A DNA stretch of 28,945 nucleotides from contig JAGMES010000049.1 of the NCBI GenBank assembly GCA_023128035.1, positions 1 through 28,945 of the forward strand. The letters run 5' to 3'. The position numbers were made by a program, and so were the translations under genes. Below, piece by piece: positions 1 to 12,100 of this stretch. Each line of letters begins with the position of its first letter. Position 1 is the first letter of the stretch. Source of the DNA: Halanaerobiales bacterium (GTDB lineage: Bacteria; Bacillota_F; Halanaerobiia; DY22613). The notes beneath the pieces are model-generated. The model was not told the DNA's origin and made no database searches. It saw only the letters and a list, made by a program, of their open reading frames with translations.

Positions 1-1405
1 AGGTATTATTAAATGCATATAAAAGCTGGTTTCTTTCTTCATTTGACAATATATCGATTTGTGGCAACTTTCCGTCTGTTTTTTTTAGAATATAGTTAAT
101 TATATTGGAAAAGTGTTCAGACATTCTTTTGATTAATCGTTCTTCTAATTTTAGTGAGTTATATGCAAAATTCATAGTTATCTGGTTATTCATTTCAACT
201 GCTAGTGTTAAGTCAAAGTTCGTCGATTCAAGCATCGAATAAGATTCTACCGTTAATATGTTGTTGTTTTCATTTATTTGTTTATCAAGTGGATAATTTT
301 CGATGACAATGATGGAATCAAAGAGAGATTCTTTGTTGTCTAATCCACTATATGACCTGATATCCACTAGAGGAACATTTTCATATTCCATTCTTTCTTT
401 CAGTGAATTTTCAATATTCTTTAGAAAAGTCAGGATAGATTCTTCAGAATTTGCTTTCACGCGAACTCTAAGAGGAATTGTGTTGATGAATAATCCTACC
501 ATTTTCTCTAGGCCTGCTATTTTTGCATTTCTCCCTGATACAGTTGTACCAAAAAGCACATCGTCAGTGTTATTGTATCTTTGCAGTAAAATCCCCCATA
601 CACTGTAAATGAGACTGGCGAAAGTTATTCTGTGTTCTGTGACAAACATATTTATGCATTTTGTCGCATCTTCATCAAAGGTATGTACATAAGATTTTGT
701 AGTTTGGGTGTTCTTTTGAATTTCTCTACTATCTTTGTTTTCCAATAAAACAGGAAGTTCTGTTTTAGTATCAAAATCCTCTAAATAGTTGACCCAATAC
801 TTTTTTTGATGATCTTTATTCTGGAGTTGGAGCCATTTTATAAACTCGTTAAATCTGTTTTTTTGCGAATTTATGGGGTGCTGGCCCTTATATAAAGCAG
901 CATAAGTTTGAAACAATTCTTTGAGTATAATCCCATTACTCCAACCGTCATATAAAATATGGTGATTACTAATAATCATCATATTTTCATTGGAGCTAAG
1001 TTTAACCAAAGTTACCCTAAAAGGTTCCTTGCTTATGTCAATTTGATTATGTTGATCCTGTTCCTGAATCTCATAAATCTTTTGCTCTTTTTCAGAGTCA
1101 GTTAAATTTGATAAATCATGAATTCTAAGAGGTACTTCATACGTTTTTAAAATAATCTGAACTGGTTTTTGAAGTTTCTCCCATCTAAAAATTGTTCTCA
1201 GCATCTCATTAGCTTCAATGACATAATTCCAGGCTTTTCTCATAACTTCCATTTTTATCTTTCCACGAATTTTCAAGCATAATTGCTCGAAATAATAATT
1301 TTCTATGTCATGCAAGTAGTGAAAAAGCATACCTTCTTGCATAGGAGTTAATGAAAGTATATTTTGTACATTTTGATTATCAATTTTTTTGTGCCCAGTT
1401 TGCAT
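1..1405 (-). CDS. NRPS synthetase 4, N-terminal condensation domain (3' end outside window)
   Basis: This is the first 468 codons of a further NRPS gene, read on the minus strand and open to the window edge. ATG is at 1405-1403, with GGGAG about 7 nt upstream (1413-1417) inside a purine-rich stretch. The whole visible product is one condensation (C) domain. It has core C1 LTPMQEGMLFHY at about residues 19-30, the catalytic HHILYDG at 148-154, and the GTTVSGRN and VGLFINTIPLRVR cores. It stops at the FNNT linker where an adenylation domain normally begins. The LTPMQEGMLFH and GLFINTIPLRVR motifs are those of DCL-type C domains, which condense a D-configured donor with an L-acceptor. It closely resembles the first C domain of synthetase 3 from the first residues (KKI-NQNVQ) onward. 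The intrinsic terminator upstream suggests a separate transcript. C-domain identity is certain; the DCL subtype comes from motif reading. Confidence 0.93.
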   Translation of the reverse strand, partial: MQTGHKKIDNQNVQNILSLTPMQEGMLFHYLHDIENYYFEQLCLKIRGKIKMEVMRKAWNYVIEANEMLRTIFRWEKLQKPVQIILKTYEVPLRIHDLSNLTDSEKEQKIYEIQEQDQHNQIDISKEPFRVTLVKLSSNENMMIISNHHILYDGWSNGIILKELFQTYAALYKGQHPINSQKNRFNEFIKWLQLQNKDHQKKYWVNYLEDFDTKTELPVLLENKDSREIQKNTQTTKSYVHTFDEDATKCINMFVTEHRITFASLIYSVWGILLQRYNNTDDVLFGTTVSGRNAKIAGLEKMVGLFINTIPLRVRVKANSEESILTFLKNIENSLKERMEYENVPLVDIRSYSGLDNKESLFDSIIVIENYPLDKQINENNNILTVESYSMLESTNFDLTLAVEMNNQITMNFAYNSLKLEERLIKRMSEHFSNIINYILKKTDGKLPQIDILSNEERNQLLYAFNNT

Positions 1406-1620
1406 AGACTTTCTCCCTTCCTTCCTCACTTTAAAGAAATAGAAAATAAGTTTATTACTAAATTTCAGCACATCGTCACTATAATAATTATTATTACAAT
1501 ACTCGTAGTTAATAATAAGATTCGTTAAATATTGCTTTTCTTCCTGCCCAAAATCCTAAAAAATGCAATTATATTAAAACTTATTACTAACTGTTATCTA
1601 TTATTTATGCTTTTCTAGGA
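1406..1620. other. AT-rich leader between the terminator and synthetase 4
   Basis: This 215-nt gap should carry the promoter of synthetase 4 if the terminator at 1621-1660 is effective. It is very AT-rich. I see no convincing pair of -35 and -10 boxes on the minus strand. The only structure is a 9-bp inverted repeat, TTATTATTA at 1488-1496 and TAATAATAA at 1510-1518, around a 13-nt centre. This could be an operator or simply low-complexity AT sequence. No ORF of interest is present. Confidence 0.4.
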
Positions 1621-1660
1621 CTATTAAAAAGGATTGCGTTATCGCAATCCTTTTTAATAG
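1621..1660 (-). terminator. Strong intrinsic terminator after synthetase 3
   Basis: This is a perfect 18-bp inverted repeat (arms 1621-1638 and 1643-1660) around a 4-nt loop. Its GC-rich core is GGATTGCG/CGCAATCC, and it is followed on the minus strand by TTTTTAATAG. It begins 17 nt after the stop codon of synthetase 3. Because the A-run and U-run are paired, it could work in both directions. It should end the transcript of synthetase 3, so that synthetase 4 needs its own promoter or read-through. Confidence 0.92.
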
Positions 1661-1677
1661 TCAATAAATTCAATTGA

Positions 1678-4600
1678 TTAACCCCTGATGATCAGATCAT
1701 CGTCATCATCAGATGTGTGTTCCTCACATCCTAAAATCTTCCTAATAAATCGGATATATTCCCCTACAATATATTCAATTGTTGATGGTTTATACAAACC
1801 TATGAGATAGGTACAAACTACTTCGATCCCATTAGCATATTCCGTTAGGTAAAACATGATATCAAATTTAACATCCTGAACCTTTTCAATATGATGCGAT
1901 CCTGTGTCTTCGACAGTCTCAAGATGGCTCTGGCCTATATTGAGCAAATTGAAAAATACCTGGATTTTTGGATATTTAATCTTCAATTCATCCGTAATCA
2001 ATTCAAGTGGATAATCCTGATATTCAAGAGCTTTCAGGGTATCCTTATGGATCATGTCCAACATTTCTTCAAAGGATGTCTGAGAACGTACACTGTTTAT
2101 CAGTACAATCGTGTTAATGAAGAATCCGATCACATTGCTTAAATTTTGATGTTGCCTTCCCATGCTTGGAACGCCGATGGCGATCTCCTCCTGTCCAGTC
2201 AGGTCTGCTAAGAACATTTTTAGCATTGTAATCGTCACAATGAAAAGACTAGTATTATAGTTGCTTACTGCCGCTTTTAGCTGATCTTTGATCTTTTCTG
2301 GAATGAAGATTCGATAACCAGCACTCTTTCTATTCTCCAGCAACCCTGAGGGGTAATCTTCTGGTAAGTTTAGAACTGGAAATCCTCTGCTTAATTTGTT
2401 CATCCAGTATTCTCTTGCTTGCTGGTTTTTATTTTGATCAGCGATCAGACGATTTTGCCAAACTGCATAATCTTTATATTGTACCGTCAGCGGTGCTAGT
2501 TCGCATTCCTTACCTTCCTTATATGCGTGATAGAGCAGATAAAACTCTTCTTTTAAGATTTCTATAGACCACCCATCAGAGATAATGTGGTGCATGCAAA
2601 ATACAATATCAAATTGATTCTGCGAAAATTTAACCAGGCCAGCCCGTAACAATGAATTTTCTACTATGTTAAAAGGTTCCTCTGTTAGTTTTTCGTAGAT
2701 GGACTCACACTCGGAAGATCGCTCTTTTTCGTTCAAGTTAAGCAGGTCAAAGATCTGAAGTTTGAAGCAGTCTCTAAAGTTAATTACCTGTACTGGACTC
2801 CCCTCGACCACTTTGAATTGGGTACGTAGGCTTTCATGACGGTTAACAAGTTGATCAAAGACTCTGGTAATGATTGCTTCATCGACTTCTTCATTAAAGG
2901 TAATTCGCCCGGCCATGTTATATGCCCTGTTCGCCGGTTCAAGTTGGCTGACAATCCACAAACGTTTCTGATTGTAGGAAAGCTCGTAATGCTTTTGCTC
3001 TGGCATTTTCTCGATTGCACTGAATGTCGAAATTTCTTTACTTTGGATAAGTTTACTTAGTTCCTTAATGGTTGGCGCTGTAAAGATATCCTGTAAACTG
3101 ATTTGGATATTAAATTCTTTATGCACAAGATTGACAACCTGAACAGCTTTTAATGAATGACCCCCCATTTCAAAGAAATTATAGTTGATACCGATTTCTT
3201 CGATCATCAGCAATTTTTGCCAGATGGTAATCAGTTTTTCTTCTATCTCATTGGTGGGTGCGACATACTCTACTTCTGTATCAATTCCACCTTCTGGCTT
3301 TGGCAGCGCTCGCCGATCTATCTTGCCATTGTGGGTAAACGGTATCCTTTCAATCTGCATAAAGTGGGATGGGATCATGTAGTCAGGCAGTTCCTGAACT
3401 AGATGTGTTCGCAATTCTGATATAGTAAGTTCACGTTCCGCAACGATATAGGCACAAAGATATTTATTTCCACTAGAATCCACTCTATCTACTACAAATA
3501 CTCCATCTACACTTTCGTGCTTTAGCAATTGCTGTTCGATCTCGCCAAGTTCAATTCTGTATCCCCTGATCTTCACCTGGTTGTCAATCCTACCGAGGAA
3601 AGTGATATTTCCATCAGACTGCCAGCATGCCAGATCACCAGTCCGATAGATTCTCTCACCAAGTAACCATGGATTTGGCACAAACTTCTCTGCAGTCAAT
3701 TCAGGTAGATTCAGATATCCCCTTGTTAAGCCAACTCCTGATATACATAGTTCACCAGGTACGCCTACTGGAGTGAGATCATTATTTTTATCCAGAATGT
3801 AGACCCTGGTATTGGCGATCGGCTTTCCAATGGTCGATTTTCTCCTCACACATTTCGCAACAATAGCATCAACTGTTCCCTCAGTAGGTCCATAGTGATT
3901 GGTTAATTGATATCCTAGAGATAAGATATGATCTTTTACAGTATCATCCAATTTATCTCCACCAACAATAACAGTGTCCAAGCTTTCCAGTTTTTCACTT
4001 TGACCCAGAATCTCTTGTAACGTTATTGGAACAAACTGGGCGAAATTTATCTGATTCTCCTGCACAAATTCGATAAATCCCTGTGTATCTAGGGCCAACT
4101 CTTTTCGAATAATAAAAACCGTTGCTCCATAGATTAGTGGTGGGAAGATTTCCACTACCGCTGTATCAAATGAAACATTAGACATATGGAGTATATTTTT
4201 GCCCAGACACAGTTTAAACATTTCATAATAGTATTTTGATAGACTTACGACACCTTGATGTTCAATCATGACTCCTTTGGGTTTTCCAGTAGATCCAGAA
4301 GTGTACATTACATATACTAGATCATCTGGTTTATTGATGTTAATCAGGTTATATCCGTCTCCTTTGTAGTTTGTTCTATTAGATAAGTCGATCACTTCTC
4401 CTTTGAATTCAATTCGATCAGCGAAATCCTCGTGTGTCAGTAAGATCCGAGTTTTACTATCTTCTAGCATGTATATGATTCGTTCAACCGGGTAATCGAG
4501 ATCGATCGGCATATATGCTCCACCAGATTTCAACACACCCAAGATAGCTATCACCATATCTATAGAGCGTTCAGCCATTATAGCAATAATTTCATCTCTC

Positions 4601-6100
4601 TTAACACCAAATCCCCTCAAACGATAAGCAAGCTGATTGGCCCTGGTATTCAATTCCTTATAAGTCAACTTCTCTTCAGCAAAGACTAAAGCGATAGCGT
4701 TTGGAGTCTTTTCCACCTGTTCTGCAAATAATTCATGTATTGTTTTATCTTTTGCATACTCCATTTTAGTAGTGTTAAATTCACTTAAAAGTTGTCTCCT
4801 CTCAATCCCAGAAAGCATGTTTATTTCTGCTAAGCTTACCTCAGGATTTTTGGTTATTTCTCTTAATATATTAATGAAGTGACTAGAGAGTCTTTCCATC
4901 GTTTCTTTTTTAAATAAGTCGGTACAGTATTCTATACTAAGCCACATCCTATTTGTTTCATCTATAACTTCTAAAGTTATATCAAACTTAGATATGTTAT
5001 TCTCAAGGGTGTGCGGAATAAATCGTAAACCATCTATTTCAATCACACTACGACGAATGGCATCCTGGAATGAAAAAACTACATTAAATAATGGATTTCT
5101 GCTTAAATCTCTATGCAAATTAAGTTTTTTCGCGTGCGCGCGTACCAATTCTTCAAACTGATAGTCCTGATTATCAAACGCGAGTAATGTATTATCCTTA
5201 ACTTCAGTCAAAAACTCCCTAAAGGTCTTACTGCTACATGGTACGTTTCTTAAAGCCAGCATATTTACAAACATCCCTATGATATTTTCCAAATCAGCAT
5301 GACGCCTACCAGCAATAGGTGAACCAATGACAATATCCTCTTGCCCTGTATATTTGGAGAGCAAAACATTATATGCTGTAAGTAGTACCATGTATAGAGT
5401 TGAACCTGTTTGTATCGCAAGTTCCCTCAACTTCACGATTAACTCTCCATCTATTTCCGCCTCAATGTTCTCTCCTCTAAAACTTTGAATTGATGGACGC
5501 GGATAATCGGTAGACATGTTGAGTATTGGGATCTCGTCAGCAAAAATACCCAACCAGTATTTTTCCTGGCTTTCGATTATATCCGTTTTTAACAATTCAT
5601 TCTGCCATACAGCGAAATCTTTGTATTGAACCTTAAGTTTAGGCAAATTTATACCCTGATATAAGGCGATAAATTCCTTCACCAAATTGTCTATGGATAC
5701 ACCATCAGAGATAATGTGGTGCATGTCAAAGAACATAATATATCTGTCCTTTGATTTGGCAAGCCTAACTCGTAAAAGAGGTGCTATACTTAAGTCAAAG
5801 GGACGTACAAACTCGCTTAACATCTCCTGTACACTACCTTCACAGACTTCAATAAAGCTGATTGTAAAATCAATTTCTTTCTGAATCTTTTGGACAACTT
5901 CACCATTCAGCATCTCAAACGATGTTCGTAGCGTTTCGTGTCTCTCTACTAGTTGTTTGAATACCTGCTCGAATTTCTCCCGATTTAGATCACCTTCGAT
6001 CATGATTACTCCGGGCATGTTATAACTTACGCCGACGCCCTTAAACTGGCCCTGTACGTATAACCTTTTTTGAGCAGAAGAAGCAGGGTAATAATCTTGA
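1678..6100 (-). repeat. Segmental duplication, copy in synthetase 3 (C4-A4-T4-C5)
   Basis: This block encodes the last C-A-T-C of synthetase 3 and is clearly homologous at nucleotide level to 21830-26270 in synthetase 1. For example, the terminal C domains share long identical runs around 1860-1900 and 22020-22060. The order is the same and both copies end in an acidic tail and stop codon. Similarity is highest in C5, T4 and the outer parts of A4. It is weaker in the N-lobe of C4 and in the substrate pocket of A4. The limits are judged by eye. Confidence 0.75.
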
Positions 6101-9100
6101 GGGTAATCTTCTGGAAGGTCATCCCCCATAGAATAATATCTAGCCACCTCTATAGGTTGGATCGACAAGAAAAGATTTTCTTCTGCCCCTGCAATAAATT
6201 CTGCAAGATTTTTTATAGTAGGTCGCTGAAAGACTTCACGTAAAGGTAGCTCAACGTTCAACTCCTTGTGAATTTTTGATGCAAGAATTATGGCCTTTAA
6301 AGAATGTCCTCCTAACTCGAAAAAATTATCGTGAATCCCTATTTTTTCTACACCTAAAACCTCAACCCAGATGGAAGCAAGTTTTTCTTCAATTTCATTT
6401 CCTGGTGCTTCATATTCTACTCCTGTTAAGATCGTTACTTCTGGCTCTGGTAGAGCTTTTCGATCAACTTTTCCATTTTTATTTAGAGGCATCTTGTCTA
6501 GTTGAATGAAATAGGATGGGATCATGTAATCTGGAAGATTCTTCGACAAATGTTGTCTCAGTTCTTTGACAGTTAATTCCTTACTTGCGACTACATAAGC
6601 ACATAAATACCGGATTCTATTTTCATCCTGACGATCAATCACAACTGCTTCTTCAATAACTTCGTAATTAACTAACTTACTTTCAATCTCTCCTATCTCA
6701 ATTCTATAGCCGCGAATTTTCACCTGATGGTCAATCCTCCCTAAAAATTCGATATTTCCATCAGGAAGCCACTTTGCAAGATCGCCTGACCTGTACATTC
6801 TTTCTTTTAAATTCCATGGGTCGACAATAAACCGTTCTGCAGTAAAATGGGTATTATTCAGATACTCTCTTGCCAAACCTACTCCTGAGATATACAATTC
6901 TCCCGGAATTCCTATAGCAACTGGATTTTGAGCTTGATCCAGGATATAAATTCGATCGTTGGAGATTGGTTTACCAATCGGAGCATACACACTTTCAATT
7001 GGTGATTTAATCTCATATTCGGTGCAATGAATTGTCGCTTCTGATGGGCCATATACATTAACAAATCTTGGCCTTAACACAGCATGATCTGAACCGAAGA
7101 GATCAAAATATTTTTTCACAAGTTGACGACTTAATGCTTCTCCACCAACCAGGAGGTATTTGAGTGATCTTATTTTCTCCTTTCCCAATTCCGCAGTTAC
7201 ATTGAAAACTTCGTTTAAAAGCACAGGCACAAATTTTGCCATCGTTACATTTTCCCGTGCAATAGTCTCTACAATCTCCCGTGGGTTCTTCTCCCCATTC
7301 TGAACCAACAAACAGCATCTTGAACCATTGAAGAACCACCAGAAGATCTCTCTTACTGATGCATCAAAAGTATAGACTGTACACTGTAAAATCGTATCAG
7401 TATGATTAAGGGGGTATTGTTTCTGCAAATGAGTTATAGTATTAATCACTGAGCGATGTTCTATGACTACACCTTTAGGTTTCCCCGTTGAACCTGATGT
7501 GTAGATTACGTATGCTAAACTTTCTGGTTTGTTGATACTTTCTAAATTTTCTCCATTCGCTGCATATACTTTTTCGTCTTCAATATCTATTATCTCTGCA
7601 TTAAATGTTACTTTATCGACATGTTTGCTTTGAGTTAAAACTAGATCGCTTTTACTATCACTAAGCATATACTTGATCCGATCCTCTGGGTACTCTGGAG
7701 AAATCGGTAAATAGGCTCCTCCTGACTTCAAGATTCCCAGGATTCCAATCATCATCATAAGCGAACGGTCTACTAAAATTCCTACAATACTATCTGATTT
7801 AACTCCCTTTTCCCTTAAATTCCTTGCTAACCGATTTATTTTTTCATTTAACTCTCTATAGGTTAATTTCTGTTCTTTATATACTACTGCAATATAGTTT
7901 GGTATCTTTTCCACCTGTTCTTCAAAAATCTGATGGATTATTGAATTTTTCGGGAAATCTGCATCTGTGTTATTAAACTCATAAAGAGTCTGATGTTTTT
8001 CTTCTTCTGTAAGCATTATGATTTCATTTAATCGAATATTTGTATTTGCTGTTACTTCTCTATAGATGTTTCTTAAGTGTAATATCATCCTTTCAACCGT
8101 TTCCCGCTTGAATAGCTTGATATTATATGAAAGATTTAAAGTTATTTCTTCATCTTTTTCTATTGCTGCTATAGAAATATCAAATTTAGATATTCGATGA
8201 TTGTAGTTATAAGATTTCAATTCTAAATTCTCAATTCTTAACTCTTCATTATTAAAGTTTTGCATTGAAAACATTACATCAAAAAGTGGATTTCTACTTA
8301 AGTCTCTTGGAATAAGAGTTCTTTGGATGTTTAATCTGTTTACCAACTCCTCAAATTGGTAATCTTGATTTTCATAGGCCTTTAATGCATTTTCACTGAC
8401 TTCACTTAAGAATTTTTCATAAGTTTTACTTCCTTCTGGTTTGTTTCTCATGGCAAGCGTGTTGACAAACATCCCTATAATATTTTCAAGATCAGCATGC
8501 GGCCGGCCTGCGATTGGACTTCCTACAACAATGTCATTCTGTCCACTGTATTTGGCTAACAGGATATTAACCCCGGACAAAAGCACCATATACATTGTCC
8601 TGTTAGTTTTTTTGATAATTCTTTTAAGACCATTTGTAAGTTCCCGATTAAATGTAAAAAAGATTGTATCTCCTTCAAAACTTTGAACCTTTGGTCTTCT
8701 CGAAACAGCAGTTACATCTCCAACATTCGTTGAAAAGTAATCTGTTGGCAGGTTTAATACTGAAATTTCATCACTAAATTGATTTAACCAATACTCTTCC
8801 TGGTTCTTTAGTACACCCGATTGTAATAGTTTATTTTGCCATATTGCATAATCTTTGTATTGAATTCTTAGTTTACTTGTTTTTTTACCTTCATACAGGC
8901 TTATAAATTCATTAACAAGGATTCCCATAGATACTCCATCAGATATAATGTGGTGAATATCAAACATTAACAAGTATCTAACTTCTCTGAATTTTGTAAC
9001 CCTGACTCTAAATAAGGGTGCTTCACATAAATCAAACGGTCTTATAAATTCTTTGACTTCATTGTTTATTATTTTTTTTGAAAGTTGATCCGTTTTTTCG

Positions 9101-12100
9101 ATATACTCTACGTTAAAATCTATTTCGTTATGGATTCTTTGCAATATATTATTATCCTGAGTTACAAAACTTGTTCTTAATACCTGATGTTTTTCAGTTA
9201 ATACTTTAAAAATTTTTTCTAATCGAGCTATATCTAAATCTCCTTCAATAGTAAATATGACTGGAATGTTGTAACCTGTACTCTTTACATCAAATTGCTG
9301 CAAGAGATACATCCTCTTTTGCGCAGATGATAACTCATAGTATCCTAAAGGATAACACCTCTCTGAATAATATTCCGTCTCTTCTACAGGATGTATAGAC
9401 GAATAGATATTTTGCTCGGATTGATTGACATAAGCTGCTAGTTCTTTAATTGTTGGCCTCTTAAAGACTTCCCGTAATGGGATTACTACGTTTAAGCTCT
9501 TGTGGATTTTTGACACAAGAATTGTCGCCTTTAAAGAATGCCCTCCTAGTTCGAAAAAGTTATTATTGATACCTATTTCTTTCATTCCTAAAACTTCAGC
9601 CCAAATACTAACAAGTCTTTCTTCTAGTTCATTTCTCGGTGCTTCATATTCTTCACTAATCAAGATAGTGCTTTCAAGTTTTGGTAATGCATTGCGATCA
9701 ATCTTCTTATTTCTATTTAAGGGCATCCTGTCAAGTTGGAGAAAATAAGATGGTATCATATAATCTGGAAGGTTCTGAGTTAAATATTTCCTGATCTCGC
9801 TAACAGTAATTATTTTGTACGCTACGAAATAAGCACATAAATATTTGTTACCATTTTCATCCTCCTGGTCAATTACGATTGCTTCTTTAATCTCATCATG
9901 CTGTAATAAACGGTTTTCGATTTCTCCAAGCTCAATTCTAAAGCCTCTGATCTTTACCTGATGATCTATCCTGCCTAAAAACTCAATGTTACCATCGGGC
10001 AACCACCTCACCAAATCACCTGTTCGATACATTTTCTCTCCAGATACAAATAAATTTTGTTGAAGCAGGTTAATCTTAAAAGGATTTTGGATAAATTTTT
10101 CTGCTGTAAGTTCTGGTTTATTCAAGTATCCTCTAGAAAGTCCATCTCCACCAACCCATAATTCACCATATACTCCAATTGGACACAACTGACTATATTT
10201 ATCAACGATATATGCTGTAGAATTACTGATTGGTTTACCAATCGGAATCGTTGTAGAATACTCTTTATCAACAATGAAACAGGTTGAGAATGTTGTATTT
10301 TCTGTTGGCCCATATCCATTTACTACTTTCAAACCCCAACATTCATTTCTTACTTTATTCACATGCTTAGGAGAGAGTACATCTCCTCCTGCTAAAAGAT
10401 ATTTAAGTTCTTTAAACATCTGAGGTCTATCTTCTACCACTAAGTGAAACAAGGGTGCAGTGAGCCATAAGATACTTATTTTTTTGCTAACTATGTAATT
10501 TTCCATAGCCTCTGCGCTCAGAATTAAATCTTTCACACCCAAATGTAGTTCCAGACCATTTAGTAATGCTCCCCAAATTTCAAATGTAGATGCGTCAAAG
10601 GCTAGAGTTCCTGTTTGTAGAATTTTATCTCCTTGCTCAAATTTAATATAGCTTTGATTTTTAATCAGCCTTACAACACTTCTGTGTTCTACCATCACTC
10701 CTTTCGGCTTTCCAGTAGAACCTGATGTATAAATGACATAAGCTAGGCTTTCTGGTTTATTTATGTTTTTGATATTTTGGATGCTTTCGGTATTTACATC
10801 CCACTTTTCTCTACTAGTGATTGAAGATGTTTCGTCCAAAATATTTATAATCGTACACGGATAATCTACATTTTTTATCAAATTTCCTGGGGTAAGGACT
10901 AAACCTACAGAACAATCTTCTAGCATTAGTTTCATACGCTCTTCTGGATACTCTGGATCAATTGGTAAATATGCTCCACCAGCTTTGAGAATGGCAAGAA
11001 CCCCTACCACCATATCAAGTAATCGTTCTGCTAATATTCCTACTATTGTATCATCTTTTACTCCTTTTTCTCTTAACATACCGGCTAGATGATTCGCTCT
11101 TTCATTCAATTCTCTATATATAAACTTCTTTTCTGCAAAAACTACTGCAATCTGATCTGGTTGATTTCTCACTTGTTCCTCAAAAAGTTCATGGATAGTT
11201 TTACCCCTGGGGTAATCCACATAAGTGTCATTAAACTCATAAAGAATCTGTTCTTTTTCTGCTTCAGTAAGCAGATCAATCTCACATAACTGTACCTTCG
11301 GGTTGGCTACTAGTACTTTGAGGATGTTCCTAAAATGTGAAATCATTCTTTCAATAGTTTCTCTTTTAAATAGTTTAGTACTGTATTCAAAATCTACCTT
11401 TATATCATCAACTACTTCAATTGCTAAAACTGTCAAATCAAATTTTGATCTTTTAGATTCATAATTATATGGTGAAAATTTTAGCCCTTTAACACTGAAT
11501 TCACCACTTTCAGTATTTTGCATCTGAGTATTTTGAAGAACAAACATCACATCAAAAAGTGGATTTCTATGTAAATCATTTAGGATTAAATCTCCTCTTA
11601 AGTTTAACTTCTCTACTAACTCTTCAAATTGATACTCCTGGTTTTCATAAGCCTCTAAAGCATTAGCTTTTACTTCTTTGAGAAAATCTTCGTAAATCTT
11701 ATTCCCTTCAGGCTTGTTTCTCATAGCAAGAGTATTAACAAACATACCAATGATCTTTTCCAGATCTACATGTGGCCTGCCTGCAATGGGACTTCCTATG
11801 ACTATGTCTTCTTGTCCACTGTATTTTGATAATAAGATATTTACTGCTGATAAAAGCATCATGTACAATGTACTGCCTGTTACTCTTGTGACTCTATTTA
11901 AATCCTTTGTGAGTTTCTGACCTAATGTAAAGCTTATCGTATCTCCTTTAAGACTTTGTGTAGAATAAGAAGTTAAATAATAATCTGTTGGTAAATTTAA
12001 AACAGGCAGTTCGTCACTAAACCTATTAGTCCAGTATTTTTCTTGTTTTTTGATCATGTCTGATTTTAAACGTTTGTTTTGCCATTCTGCGAAATCCTTG

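Noticed and set aside
1481..1518. AT-rich inverted repeats as a promoter of synthetase 4
   Set aside because: There is a TATTAT-like box but no acceptable -35 element at the right spacing, so I do not claim a promoter.
2550..2610. Terminal C5 of synthetase 3 as an epimerization domain
   Set aside because: It has HHIISDGWS and the ELSYNQKRLW core of condensing domains and lacks the typical E-domain cores, so it is best read as a C domain.
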